DNA of 64,000 nucleotides from Streptococcus oralis subsp. tigurinus AZ_3a (GCA_000344275.1 AORU01000008.1:56864-120863); one strand, 5' to 3'. Shown: positions 14,520 through 22,901, counted from the first letter of the stretch. Program-made: numbers and translations. Notes: a model not told the origin generated them from the sequence alone.

Positions 14520-15281
14520 ATGGCAGAAAGAAGAATGGTCAGCAAGACCATAATGCAAACACAAAAATTTTTAAGACTACCGCTTGAAACTCAAGCTCTG
14601 TATGTTCATTTGGTCATCAATTCAGATGATGACGGAATTGTCGAAGCATTTCCAGTCGTTAGAATGATTGGTGCCAGTGAGGATAGTTTAGGCCTATTAG
14701 TTATCAAGCAGTTTATAAAGCCACTTAATCAAGACATGGTCTATTTCATTACGGATTTCAACGAACAAAATAAAATTAGACCAGATAGACACAAGCCTAG
14801 TATACACAGGAATTTAGCTATTCAACAACTTGGATTAGAAGTTGATGGAAGTAGATTGGTTGAGCCTGGAAAGGTAGTTCTCGAGCTTACTGAAGAAGGT
14901 CAGACAGTTGACGGACAAGTGACGGACGAATGTCCGCATAGTATAGGTAAGGGTAGTATAGGTAAGGGTAGTATAGGTGAGGGTAGTATAGATAATATCC
15001 CTTACAAAGAAATTATCGATTATCTTAATTCAAAGACCGGAAAGAAATATAGAGATAATGTTCAGAAGAACAGATCTCTTATTAAGGCTAGATGGTCTGA
15101 AGGATATCGACTAGATGACTTTAAACAGGTAATTGATAATATGGTTAAAGATTGGTCAGGTACGAAGTATGCGAAATACTTGAGACCAGAAACCCTCTTT
15201 GGAACGAAGTTCGACGGTTATTTGAATCAAGGAAATGTTGTTAAACGTGAAAAGAAAACAGACGAAAGGCTAGGGTTTTAG
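14520..15281 (+). CDS. Phage replisome organiser / replication initiation protein
   Basis: The 253-residue protein begins directly after the helicase stop. Its N-terminal half (about 5-100) resembles DnaD/Rep winged-helix initiators (KFLRLPLETQALYVHLVINS). Its C-terminus (about 160-240) matches the conserved phage C-terminal domain: EIIDYLNSKTGKKYRDN ... KYLRPETLFGTKFDGYLN. The middle contains SIGKGSIGKGSIGEGSI, encoded by 15-bp direct repeats that probably double as the origin iterons this protein binds. Confidence 0.85.
   Translation: MAERRMVSKTIMQTQKFLRLPLETQALYVHLVINSDDDGIVEAFPVVRMIGASEDSLGLLVIKQFIKPLNQDMVYFITDFNEQNKIRPDRHKPSIHRNLAIQQLGLEVDGSRLVEPGKVVLELTEEGQTVDGQVTDECPHSIGKGSIGKGSIGEGSIDNIPYKEIIDYLNSKTGKKYRDNVQKNRSLIKARWSEGYRLDDFKQVIDNMVKDWSGTKYAKYLRPETLFGTKFDGYLNQGNVVKREKKTDERLGF
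14907..14992 (+). repeat. Candidate phage replication origin: iterons inside the initiator gene
   Basis: Three 15-bp direct repeats GTATAGGTAAGGGTA (14941-14955 and 14956-14970 identical; 14971-14985 with one change) and a partial fourth (GTATAGA) lie within the initiator gene. Just upstream, TGACGGAC is repeated with an 11-base period, followed by a GGAC-N4-GTCC hairpin. Origins within the rep gene are usual for streptococcal and lactococcal phages. Confidence 0.65.
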
Positions 15282-16103
15282 ATGAAACAGTTTAAACAAT
15301 TCAAAACTAGGATAGTTCTTGATGATGTCTGTGAAATTCATGGATGCCATCTTTGGTCTGTTAAAATCCCTGTCAAGGGCAAGGTTGAGGAAATCAATCA
15401 ATGTCCCGAGTGCGAGAAAGAGAATATCCGACGCTTTGAAAAGCAGCTGAATATGGAATCTGAAGTTAAAAGCAAGCTATCAGATACTTACGAGGTCTTT
15501 GCTCGAGATAGTATCGTTTCAAGCAAGCTGGCAAGCAAGTCGCTACATGACTATGAGATTCGAGTTGACATTGATGAAAATGCTATGAATTTTGTGAAGC
15601 GGTTGGAGCGTTGTTATGCGAAAGGTGAGACTGGAAATGCTATCATCACTGGGCCTTCTGGTGTTGGTAAGAGTCATCTGACCTATGGCTTTGCTAGATT
15701 TCTCAATGAGCAATTTAAGTCTTATGATGAACCTAAAAGCGTGCTCTTTGTGTCTGTTGTGGCTTTGTTTGATAAGATTCGAGAAAGCTTTGAGTTTGAC
15801 AATGGATTTTCAGAAGCGAAGATGGTCAAGCTACTGTCTGAAGTTGATTTTCTCTTCCTGGATGACCTTGGGAAAGAGAGTCGCAAGGCTGACACGAAGC
15901 GGAATGAGTGGGCGCATCAGATATTGTTCAAGATTCTGGATAATCGGACCGATACGATTATCAACACGAATCTGTCTAGTGAAGAGATTAAAGAACTTTA
16001 CTCGGACGATTTCGGGAATGGTGCTTTATCAAGTCGCATCTTTGAAGGAGCAACTGGTAGATGCTTTGTGTATCCAGCTGGGATGAAGGATAGGAGGTAT
16101 TGA
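15282..16103 (+). CDS. DnaC/IstB-like helicase loader ATPase
   Basis: The 273-residue AAA+ protein has an N-terminal zinc-binding pattern (CEIHGCHLW ... CPECEKENIRRF), Walker A GPSGVGKSHLTYG (about 128-140), Walker B DFLFLDDLGKES and sensor 1 TIINTNLSSEE. It would load the DnaB-type helicase at the origin. It directly follows the initiator gene. Confidence 0.9.
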   Translation: MKQFKQFKTRIVLDDVCEIHGCHLWSVKIPVKGKVEEINQCPECEKENIRRFEKQLNMESEVKSKLSDTYEVFARDSIVSSKLASKSLHDYEIRVDIDENAMNFVKRLERCYAKGETGNAIITGPSGVGKSHLTYGFARFLNEQFKSYDEPKSVLFVSVVALFDKIRESFEFDNGFSEAKMVKLLSEVDFLFLDDLGKESRKADTKRNEWAHQILFKILDNRTDTIINTNLSSEEIKELYSDDFGNGALSSRIFEGATGRCFVYPAGMKDRRY

Positions 16104-16114
16104 TTATCAAAAAA

Positions 16115-16887
16115 ATGGTAGTCTGGGCACTCTTTGATAGCGGGAATGGTTCTTACTTCAATGGCGCTAACTCTCTGAATAGTTCGGGGGGGCGAATATT
16201 GAAATCTATTCAATCGGAATGGATATAGAAAACAAGAACAATCATTTCATAAATCTGGACCTTGCAGATTACAAGCGCTTATTTGGAGATAACACGCTCT
16301 TTGACGTGTTAGACAAATTACCAAAACCTGACCTTGTAATAGCTAGTCCGCCATGTGAATCATGGTCAAATGCTTCTGCAATGGAAAATGGGAATGCGTG
16401 TTGGAAACGCAATGATGTGTCTGATAGCTTGTTTGCTCCACAAGTAAGACCTTCACCGTTCACGATCAGGGCAAATCAGGATTACGAGTCAGCCTATATA
16501 AATTATCAGTACGACAGGCAATTTTTAAAAAGGGTCAATGGCGAGCTGACAGCTTTCAACACAATAGAAATCATAAAAAGATACAGACCACAATTTTGGG
16601 TTATTGAGAATCCAGCTGCTGACAGACTGTGGCCCTACATTGAGGATATTATTGGATTCAGAATTCCATACAAAAACCTAGCTAGATACAATAATTATGA
16701 TTATCCTTTACAAAAACGGACGATTTTTGGAAGCAATATTGAACTTAATCTAAAAAATAAAATTATCAAGCAAGACATAGAGTGGAAGAATTTCTCAAAA
16801 TCATACAACGAGAGATCTAATATACCTAAAAAATTGGTGTCAGAAATTTTTGAAAAAATCTACAAGGAGTTTTGCAAAGATGATTGA
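16115..16887 (+). pseudogene. C5-methyltransferase-like phage protein, frame broken at a G7 run
   Basis: The N-terminal coding (from ATG 16115, MVVWALFDSGNGSYFNGANS) runs into GGGGGGG at 16186-16192 and then a stop, whereas the next frame continues through NIEIYSIG into 223 residues. Eight (or five) G would restore one frame of about 258 residues. The body contains ASPPCESWSNAS (a PPC catalytic-type motif) and WVIENPAADRLW (ENV-like motif), so it resembles a Dcm-type cytosine methyltransferase lacking a clear target-recognition domain. A G7 run is a plausible slippage or phase-variation site. ATG 16219 would start only a truncated product. Confidence 0.65.
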
Positions 16888-17207
16888 GCTCTATTTTGTC
16901 TACAATGGACACTGCAAGTTTTATCTTGGAAGTTTCAACAATGTAGATGAACTTATCGAACGGATGAAAGACCATCAGTGGGCTTTCTCAGGTATTACCA
17001 GACCAAAATTCAAGAAACACATCGGTAAAGACGATGTGAGGTTTGATTATGGTGCGATAGATTGCTATTACTTAGCGACAAAATCAACGTGCCGCGAACC
17101 ACGTTAAAAGCGAGCTAGAATATGCGTCAGACTTGGACGAATGGCGTATAAAGAATTTGCTAGCTCTTGTGCCTTTGAGCCATGAGGGACAAGAGCTGGA
17201 TTTTTAG
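16880..17207 (+). pseudogene. Small phage protein with probable frameshift
   Basis: ATG 16880, with AAGGAG 9 bases before it, begins 75 residues (MIELYFVYNGHCKFYLGSFN ...) ending at 17107. Another frame continues without a start codon from about 17075 to TAG 17205-17207 and reads like genuine protein (HVKSELEYASDLDEWRIKNL then LALVPLSHEGQELDF). One indel near 17070-17090 would join them into about 108 residues. No family recognised. Alternatively the 75-residue product is complete and the tail is a relic. Confidence 0.45.
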
Positions 17208-17222
17208 TAATCAGGTTAAAAC

Positions 17223-17411
17223 ATGAAATACAGTAAACAAACAATGATTGACGGATTGAAACACTCAATCGAGAAAACGGAGAAGGAAATTGAAGAGTAT
17301 TCGAAGCCGTGCGATAGACGAGTCGCACAAGGTCGCACTGCTCATCTTGAATTTTTGAAGAAAAAATTGAAGAAAATGAAAGCGCAGTTGGAGGAATTGG
17401 AAAATGAATAA
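17223..17411 (+). CDS. Coiled-coil phage protein, 62 residues
   Basis: The product is almost entirely heptad-patterned (IEKTEKEIEEYSKPCDRRVA ... LKKKLKKMKAQLEELENE). Its end overlaps the next start by 8 bases, typical of this compact accessory operon. Function unknown. Confidence 0.6.
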   Translation: MKYSKQTMIDGLKHSIEKTEKEIEEYSKPCDRRVAQGRTAHLEFLKKKLKKMKAQLEELENE

Positions 17412-18063
17412 GCAGGAATTGATTGAGAAAATTGGAAATTTAGATAAATTGTATGGAGAAAAGTTTTATGTTGCTTTGGACGATGTTTTGGATTTAGTGA
17501 AACAACTAGACGAACCAGAAGCAGGTCACGCAGATGAAGCTCCACGCTACGTCAAGAACGTACTAGCACGATTGCGAGAATTGCCATTGCATGACCGTGA
17601 AGTTTGGTTAAAGGCAATCATGAGTGAATTTGAACAGGATTTCAGTCATGCAAAATGGCGCGAGGGTTATGAACAAGGTAAAGTTGAGGGCATGGTTGAA
17701 CGTGAAAAAGTCACAGTTCCGCAGTTTGTGGCGGATTTTATAACAGAACAGAAAAAACTGGGGTATACATTGTCCTACTCAATAGACGCAAGTATGTCTG
17801 ACAGAGTTGCAGAATGGTATTGGGACAATTCCGAAGTTTTCGCACTAGCTTGGATATTAGGCTACGAGGTCGAGAAGAGATATATTGTAACTCTGAAATC
17901 AAGCGGACAAAAGTTGTACTATCACACGGAAGATGAAGATTATATTTTCTCTAGCTATGATGGAGTATTCTACTCAGGATATCATACTAAAACTGACCTA
18001 GAAGAAAATGGTATGAGTTGGATATTCGATTGTGAGGGTGTGAAAGTTCAGGAGGTGGAGTGA
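17404..18063 (+). CDS. DUF1642 family phage protein
   Basis: The 219-residue protein contains the DUF1642 core: VTVPQFVADFITEQKKLGYT, DRVAEWYWDNSEVFALAWIL, then GYEVEKEKRY-like sequence. The family is confined largely to lactic-acid bacterial phages and has no known function. An N-terminal acidic helix region precedes it. Confidence 0.8.
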   Translation: MNKQELIEKIGNLDKLYGEKFYVALDDVLDLVKQLDEPEAGHADEAPRYVKNVLARLRELPLHDREVWLKAIMSEFEQDFSHAKWREGYEQGKVEGMVEREKVTVPQFVADFITEQKKLGYTLSYSIDASMSDRVAEWYWDNSEVFALAWILGYEVEKRYIVTLKSSGQKLYYHTEDEDYIFSSYDGVFYSGYHTKTDLEENGMSWIFDCEGVKVQEVE

Positions 18064-18458
18064 TGAATAATGAAGTCTTTGAAGAATTGAAAAAGCTTAT
18101 GAGTTATTTTCCTGACTCATTTATAAACAGACAATTAGAACTCATTCTCATTCCAAAAACAAACACATACTTTTCTTTAAGAGATTGTTTGACAAAGAAG
18201 GATGTCATTTCAAATGTCTTGATGTATTGCACTAGAGATATTACTAAAGCTATGCCTTATCAACAACAGAAAAGAAACATTGACTTCTATGTAGTTAATA
18301 GAACACGCTTAGAAAAATATTTAGGGTTAAGTATTAATGTAAATGTGGTTTATCATTGTTTAGGGAATGGAATTAATAAAGAACTTACACACAGATTTAT
18401 TGATAGTGGCTTCAATATGGACATGTTATTGAAAGAGATTGAGGAGTCGGGTAAATGA
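18063..18458 (+). CDS. Hypothetical phage protein, 131 residues
   Basis: I use ATG 18063, placed after GGAGGTGGAG and overlapping the preceding TGA; GTG 18060 is the alternative. The sequence is soluble, low G+C and without recognised motifs (LKKLMSYFPDSFINRQLELI ... NVVYHCLGNGINKELTHRFI). It overlaps the next gene by 4 bases. Confidence 0.65.
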   Translation: MNNEVFEELKKLMSYFPDSFINRQLELILIPKTNTYFSLRDCLTKKDVISNVLMYCTRDITKAMPYQQQKRNIDFYVVNRTRLEKYLGLSINVNVVYHCLGNGINKELTHRFIDSGFNMDMLLKEIEESGK

Positions 18459-18793
18459 GTTATGATTTGGAAATTTTAGGAAGAATAGAAAGCGGAGATT
18501 ATATTTGCATAGATGAACCTGAAAATAGTTCTCCGACTTACAATCTTGGAAGGATGTTCAGGATCGCTATGGATTGGGATTTCAAACAGGGTACTATCTA
18601 CAATGTTGCTCAGATTTTTGAAAACATTCAACGTGGTATCTCAGAATTGGAACAGCATCCTGAAAAGTATGTGCAGTATGAACCTGAGAACAAATGGGGG
18701 ACTGTTAGCAGTGCGTTAGAAGATTTGAGGTCATTGAGAGATTGTATTTTAAGACAAGATATCGATACAAAATACTTATATGTGAGGTGGTAA
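18455..18793 (+). CDS. Hypothetical phage protein, 112 residues
   Basis: It starts in an ATGA overlap with the previous gene. The sequence includes YDLEILGRIESGDYICIDEP and NLGRMFRIAMDWDFKQGTIY, and ends in a helical region with alternating charge. Proteins beginning this way occur in streptococcal phages, but I cannot name a function. Confidence 0.65.
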   Translation: MSYDLEILGRIESGDYICIDEPENSSPTYNLGRMFRIAMDWDFKQGTIYNVAQIFENIQRGISELEQHPEKYVQYEPENKWGTVSSALEDLRSLRDCILRQDIDTKYLYVRW

Positions 18794-18794
18794 C

Positions 18795-18959
18795 ATGGAA
18801 CGACCTGAACGATACCCATCTGGATACTTCATTCCTGAACTGATTGAAGATGAAGATATTATTTTTAACAAAGATAGCGAATATCACAAGCAGAAGAAAA
18901 AAGAAAAGAAAAATCCTATTTTCAAAAGAAATAAGCCCAAAAATAGATGGGCGCTTTGA
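18795..18959 (+). CDS. Small basic phage protein, 54 residues
   Basis: ATG follows GTGAGGTGGTAAC. The product starts MERPERYPSGYFIPELIEDE and ends in a Lys-rich tail. It fills the gap between two operon genes with normal spacing. Function unknown. Confidence 0.6.
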   Translation: MERPERYPSGYFIPELIEDEDIIFNKDSEYHKQKKKEKKNPIFKRNKPKNRWAL

Positions 18960-18971
18960 GGAGGTAACAGA

Positions 18972-19259
18972 ATGACAAGAAAAAACTATATTATTTTTAT
19001 CAGACATCTAAAGAAAATAAAAGATTTAGTAGATTTTTATGAATACATTGCAGACTCAAGAGTTTGTGCAATTGCTATTTATTTATTCTTAATCGTATGC
19101 TCACCTTTTATTGCTTTGTTATTTCCAATTGCGTACATAGAGCGTTGTTTTCATAATAAAAGATTTATTAGGAAATGCGTTGAATATGATTGGTATTCAA
19201 AGGAATATCTTGAAGAGGTTGTTGATATCAGAAAAGATGATATCAAGGAGGTTGAGTGA
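18972..19259 (+). CDS. Small membrane protein, 95 residues
   Basis: A hydrophobic segment at about 31-58 (CAIAIYLFLIVCSPFIALLF) is flanked by basic residues, and the C-terminus is acidic. GAGGAGGTAAC precedes the ATG. Function unknown. Confidence 0.65.
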   Translation: MTRKNYIIFIRHLKKIKDLVDFYEYIADSRVCAIAIYLFLIVCSPFIALLFPIAYIERCFHNKRFIRKCVEYDWYSKEYLEEVVDIRKDDIKEVE

Positions 19260-19405
19260 TGTCGTTTTACGGTGGAGATTATATCGATTATTGCGAGTAT
19301 TGTGATGATAGATACAGTGGAATATTTAAACTCAAAGAAAATGAGAATGTTTTAGATGGATTTGATAGATGGTTGAAAGAACACGGAAGGAAGGTCGAAG
19401 ATTGA
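19259..19405 (+). CDS. Small phage protein with CxxC motif, 48 residues
   Basis: It begins in a TGATG overlap with the preceding gene (ribosome site AAGGAGGTTG). The sequence starts MSFYGGDYIDYCEYCDDRYS; the CEYC pair could be half of a metal site. Its stop overlaps the next TTG start (TTGA). Confidence 0.55.
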   Translation: MSFYGGDYIDYCEYCDDRYSGIFKLKENENVLDGFDRWLKEHGRKVED

Positions 19406-19662
19406 AACGATTCATCGTAATCTGGATTCTGCTATCAGCTGGATTGAACACCTGGCAGATGGACAGGATTCGAGATTTAGAAGAGAAGAAGCCTATGGTT
19501 ATCTATAAAGCTGATAACTCAGGCGCAGAAATATTCGGTAAAGTCCTTGAAAAAGGCCGACATGGCAAGTTGTACACAATCACAATTCGTGATTACGGGG
19601 TGTTCGTGGTCACGAAGGACATGTACGATAAAATAAAAATTGGAGATGAGGTGAAAATTTAG
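19402..19662 (+). CDS. DUF1372-like phage protein
   Basis: I place the start at TTG 19402, preceded by GGAAGGAAGG and overlapping the previous stop. The 86-residue product has a single N-terminal membrane helix (KRFIVIWILLSAGLNTWQM) followed by a small beta-rich domain (GKLYTITIRDYGVFVVTKDM ... KIKIGDEVKI). This matches the general layout of streptococcal-phage DUF1372 proteins. Function unknown. Confidence 0.65.
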   Translation: MKRFIVIWILLSAGLNTWQMDRIRDLEEKKPMVIYKADNSGAEIFGKVLEKGRHGKLYTITIRDYGVFVVTKDMYDKIKIGDEVKI

Positions 19663-19872
19663 ATGGAAGAAAAAGAGTTAGAAGAACTTGCTTTTGTTTT
19701 TCAAGTAGGGCAGCTCGTTTTGCACACAGCAAAGTCAATTATTAAAGATGAGAATTTGTTAGGAAGTAACGGGATGTTCGCTATTGACGGGCACAAGTTC
19801 GAGATAAAGATATCAGAGGTATCTGAAAAGGGGGATGATAAAGTGAAAGTTGGGGATGAGGTGAGATTATGA
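19663..19872 (+). CDS. Small phage protein, 69 residues
   Basis: It starts at ATG immediately after the preceding TAG. The C-terminal DDKVKVGDEVRL echoes the end of the previous protein (KIKIGDEVKI), suggesting the two small beta domains are related. It overlaps the methyltransferase start by 4 bases. Confidence 0.6.
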   Translation: MEEKELEELAFVFQVGQLVLHTAKSIIKDENLLGSNGMFAIDGHKFEIKISEVSEKGDDKVKVGDEVRL

Positions 19873-20786
19873 CGTTCGTTGAACACAATAACCGTCAGAA
19901 AGCTAATAAATTCGCTGAGTATGTGACAGGAAAGTCTTTACGAGAATACTTAGCAAACAAAGTAAAACAATATTGCGGTGAGAATATATCTGTCTTTGAT
20001 GGTGCTGCAGGTTCTGGGCAGTTGGAGCAGTTTATTAGTATGACTGATTTTCATGCGGTAGAAATTCAGCATGAAAGTTGCGAAGCATTGAAGACAAATT
20101 TTCCTCATGCAATCGTGAATAATCAGAGTTTTTTCACTTATCAGTCAGATATACAAGTTGATGCAATTGCAATGAATCCGCCTTATTCTATGAAATTGAA
20201 AGATTTACCAGAAGAAGATCAACAAGCCATTAAAGAATTGTACCCGTGGAAAAAGTCGGGTGTTGTTGATGATATTTTCCTGTTGAAGTCAATGACTTAC
20301 ACAAAACGCTACGGATTCTATATCATGTTCCCTGGGATTGCTTACCGTCAATCTGAGAAGAAAATGAGAGAGCTAATAGGGAATAACCTTGTTGAATTAA
20401 ATGTGATTCAAAATGGATTTGAAGATACATCTATCAACGTGATTTTCTTAGTCATTGACAAAGAAAAAAATAGCCCTGAAATTTCAAAAGAGATATATGA
20501 CTGTAAGACCAAAAAGGTCGAATATGAAGAATCTGATACGTTAGATTCAGATTTTAGATGGGTAGCACCCAGCAAACCAGTAGAGAAGGAAGAAATAGAC
20601 ATCGACCAGGTAAATGCAGAGCTAGACCAAATGGTAATTAATCACCTTGAAAAACATCTAGCTAGTCAATTGATTTTGATCCAGCTTTTTAATGCGGATA
20701 TTGATTTAAAATCTTTCATAACAAAATGTCATAAGGTTTTAGACGATTACTTGTTGATGTACAATTTTGCAGTAGGATTAGAATGA
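19869..20786 (+). CDS. N6-adenine DNA methyltransferase, HsdM-like
   Basis: The 305-residue protein has AdoMet motif I VFDGAAGSGQLEQF (about 43-56) and catalytic motif IV NPPY (AIAMNPPYSMKL, about 103), in the gamma-class order used by type I HsdM subunits. It is coupled by ATGA to a specificity-like gene immediately downstream, and there is no HsdR anywhere near. It probably methylates phage or host DNA as an orphan modification enzyme. Confidence 0.85.
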   Translation: MTFVEHNNRQKANKFAEYVTGKSLREYLANKVKQYCGENISVFDGAAGSGQLEQFISMTDFHAVEIQHESCEALKTNFPHAIVNNQSFFTYQSDIQVDAIAMNPPYSMKLKDLPEEDQQAIKELYPWKKSGVVDDIFLLKSMTYTKRYGFYIMFPGIAYRQSEKKMRELIGNNLVELNVIQNGFEDTSINVIFLVIDKEKNSPEISKEIYDCKTKKVEYEESDTLDSDFRWVAPSKPVEKEEIDIDQVNAELDQMVINHLEKHLASQLILIQLFNADIDLKSFITKCHKVLDDYLLMYNFAVGLE

Positions 20787-21328
20787 AGCCAGACAATATA
20801 ACAAAGTATGGATTACTAGACGTTTGTGACTTAATTCCAGGTAAGCGTGGTAAAGTTAGCGAAGGTGCATATTATATTTATGGAGCCGGAAAAAATACAA
20901 AAGGTACGACAGATAAATTCAATTGTGAAAGCGATACAATCCGCTTAACTCGTAAGGGTACGGTTGGTGCTGTTTATTTTCATCGAGATCCATTTTGGAT
21001 GGACGATGATAGTTTCAGAATTGAGCCGAAAGAAATGATAGATAAGCGATATTTATTTCACTGGTTGTTGATGAAGCGTGAAGAGATAGAGCGTTGTGCA
21101 GACGGAGACAATCAGCCGGGCTTATCGATAGCTAGATTGTCAAAGATAAAGATTGACGTCCCTGATATGGAATACCAGTTAAAAGTTGTTAAGTTGTTAG
21201 ACGAAATGAGTGCAGGTTTGGAATTTTTTATAGGCAATATCACACAAATTAAAATGTTAGAAGGTAAGGTTTTGAGTTACTACAATGAAAAAATTGGAAC
21301 AGCTTTGGAAGGAGAAACAGATGGATAA
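20783..21328 (+). CDS. Type I specificity subunit (HsdS)-like, single target-recognition domain
   Basis: The 181 residues form one TRD plus one conserved helical spacer: YGLLDVCDLIPGKRGKVSEG ... TIRLTRKGTVGAVYFHRDPF ... LSIARLSKIKIDVPDMEYQL, then KVVKLLDEMSAGLEFFIGNI. A normal HsdS has two TRDs and about 400 residues, so this is a half-subunit that would need to dimerise. It overlaps the HsdM-like gene by 4 bases. Confidence 0.82.
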   Translation: MKPDNITKYGLLDVCDLIPGKRGKVSEGAYYIYGAGKNTKGTTDKFNCESDTIRLTRKGTVGAVYFHRDPFWMDDDSFRIEPKEMIDKRYLFHWLLMKREEIERCADGDNQPGLSIARLSKIKIDVPDMEYQLKVVKLLDEMSAGLEFFIGNITQIKMLEGKVLSYYNEKIGTALEGETDG

Positions 21329-21458
21329 CAAGCTAGATTGTGAAGATTGTAAGCAAGTTTTTCTTTTGGAAGAAAAGTTAGATTATGATTGTGTATTTCA
21401 AAATGGTATTTGTAGTAAATGCTTAGTCAAAAGAGTAGAAAGGGGGCTTGAATGGTAG
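21321..21458 (+). CDS. Small zinc-ribbon-like protein, 45 residues
   Basis: ATG follows AAGGAGAAACAG. The product has two CxxC pairs, LDCEDCKQVF and GICSKCLVK, about 24 residues apart, the pattern of a minimal zinc ribbon. It overlaps genes on both sides. Function unknown. Confidence 0.62.
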   Translation: MDNKLDCEDCKQVFLLEEKLDYDCVFQNGICSKCLVKRVERGLEW

Positions 21459-21658
21459 TTGACGATAAATGGAATCGCGATTGGGCTTTGTATTCAGGAG
21501 ACAAGTTTATCACAATAGGAACATTGTATGAGATAAGTGAATACACTGGTATTAGCTTAGACTCCTTAAAGATTTACTCAAGAAAATATCACAAAACACA
21601 TTTTCCAAAGGGGAGAGCTTTGATAAGAATAGAAGATGAGGAGGATTATGGAGGATAA
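21452..21658 (+). CDS. Small phage protein, 68 residues
   Basis: AAAGGGGGCTTGA precedes the ATG. The sequence contains an HTH-like stretch (LYEISEYTGISLDSLKIYSR), so DNA binding is possible. It ends 2 bases before the next gene. Confidence 0.6.
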   Translation: MVVDDKWNRDWALYSGDKFITIGTLYEISEYTGISLDSLKIYSRKYHKTHFPKGRALIRIEDEEDYGG

Positions 21659-21660
21659 AG

Positions 21661-22110
21661 ATGCCAAATTTTGCGGAAGGAACAATTAAACTAAGAGGAC
21701 GTGCAGAAAATATTAAATCGGCTTTGAAATATATGTTTGGAGCTGTTGAAAACATCACAATCGAAGAAGATACAGACGGTGAGATAATCACTTTTACTAC
21801 AACGGACTCTTATTTTTATATCAATGGCACAAAACGTGCTTTTATCAACGGTAAAAGTTTTGAAATTAATCTTGATGATGATTTTCTTATCATCGAGCTT
21901 AATAATTTTATGCAGGCATGGCGCGCTATCCCAGAAAATTACATAGAAATCTCTGAAAAATTTAATGTTGACATTAAAATCTTTACATTTGAACAGGGCT
22001 TAGAATTCACTCAAGAAATCGAAATTTCAAAAGGGAAAATTTTAAAAGACATTACATTGAAGTATGATAATTATAGATGGGAAGTCGCATTTAGCAATTT
22101 AGGGGGATGA
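21661..22110 (+). CDS. Phage protein with 'MPN-x-x-EGT-x-K-x-RG' N-terminus
   Basis: The 149-residue protein begins MPNFAEGTIKLRGRAENIKS, a signature shared with small phage and plasmid proteins of ferredoxin-like fold (DUF1281/YubB type). The rest is acidic and soluble. Function unknown. GGAGGATTATGGAGG precedes the start. Confidence 0.65.
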   Translation: MPNFAEGTIKLRGRAENIKSALKYMFGAVENITIEEDTDGEIITFTTTDSYFYINGTKRAFINGKSFEINLDDDFLIIELNNFMQAWRAIPENYIEISEKFNVDIKIFTFEQGLEFTQEIEISKGKILKDITLKYDNYRWEVAFSNLGG

Positions 22111-22128
22111 ACAGAAGGAGGATTTGGT

Positions 22129-22536
22129 ATGATACCAAGATTTAGAGCGTGGATGAAGTCGTTGAAATGGATGTGCGATGTTACTAACATTTTATTCGAT
22201 AGCAAGTTATTAGATATCTGTCACCAGGGAGATACCGAAAGGTATACAGAAATGTCAGTTGAATTTGATGAAATCGAACTTATGCAATCAACAGGACTCG
22301 AAGATGATTCTGGGAAGGAAATTTTTGAAGGAGATGTCATCCTTTGGACTTATTGGGATGAATTTGAAGATAGTGGCAGAGCAAAAATTGTCTTTGATAA
22401 AGGTATGTTTAAGTTGTTAGATATACACACAGAAAAAGAGGTCTGGGATAGTCTATTTGACTGTATTGAAAACTGTAATGTATACCTTCAAGGAAATATC
22501 TACGAAAATCCAGAACTTTTGGAGGATATGGAATGA
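22129..22536 (+). CDS. YopX family phage protein
   Basis: The 135-residue protein has the YopX layout: MIPRFRAWMKSLKWMCDVTN at the N-terminus, LMQSTGLEDDSGKEIFEGDV in the centre and NVYLQGNIYENPELL at the C-terminus. YopX proteins are widespread in Gram-positive phages, with unknown function. It overlaps the next gene by 4 bases. Confidence 0.88.
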   Translation: MIPRFRAWMKSLKWMCDVTNILFDSKLLDICHQGDTERYTEMSVEFDEIELMQSTGLEDDSGKEIFEGDVILWTYWDEFEDSGRAKIVFDKGMFKLLDIHTEKEVWDSLFDCIENCNVYLQGNIYENPELLEDME

Positions 22537-22886
22537 GACCTTGTAAATATCCATATTCGGGTTTTCAAAACACAAACAGCAAACAAGACAGACTTGGTCT
22601 GATTGAGGTTATAAAATACGAAACAATTAATGTATCAATTGTAATTAGGGAAGGGGATAATAGTGAGATATTAGCAAAATGTGTAATTCGCGCTTATGGC
22701 GAAACATTATCATTTATAGCAACATTGCCAGTAAAAGAAACTAGGTTTTCGAAACAAAAGCAAGCATTATTTAAAATCAGGCTTTATCAAAGAATTGAAA
22801 AAATGGGGAGCGATAAGCTTTTAGAAATCAATCGTTTCATTTGGTCGAACATTTGTCTAGAAGAATTTAACAAAGTAAATCTTTAG
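22533..22886 (+). CDS. Hypothetical phage protein, 117 residues
   Basis: The gene is coupled by ATGA to yopX. The product (IKYETINVSIVIREGDNSEI ... KQALFKIRLYQRIEKMGSDK) has no recognised domain. It precedes the late regulator. Confidence 0.6.
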   Translation: MRPCKYPYSGFQNTNSKQDRLGLIEVIKYETINVSIVIREGDNSEILAKCVIRAYGETLSFIATLPVKETRFSKQKQALFKIRLYQRIEKMGSDKLLEINRFIWSNICLEEFNKVNL

Positions 22887-22901
22887 GAAGGAGGGTAAGG
22901 T

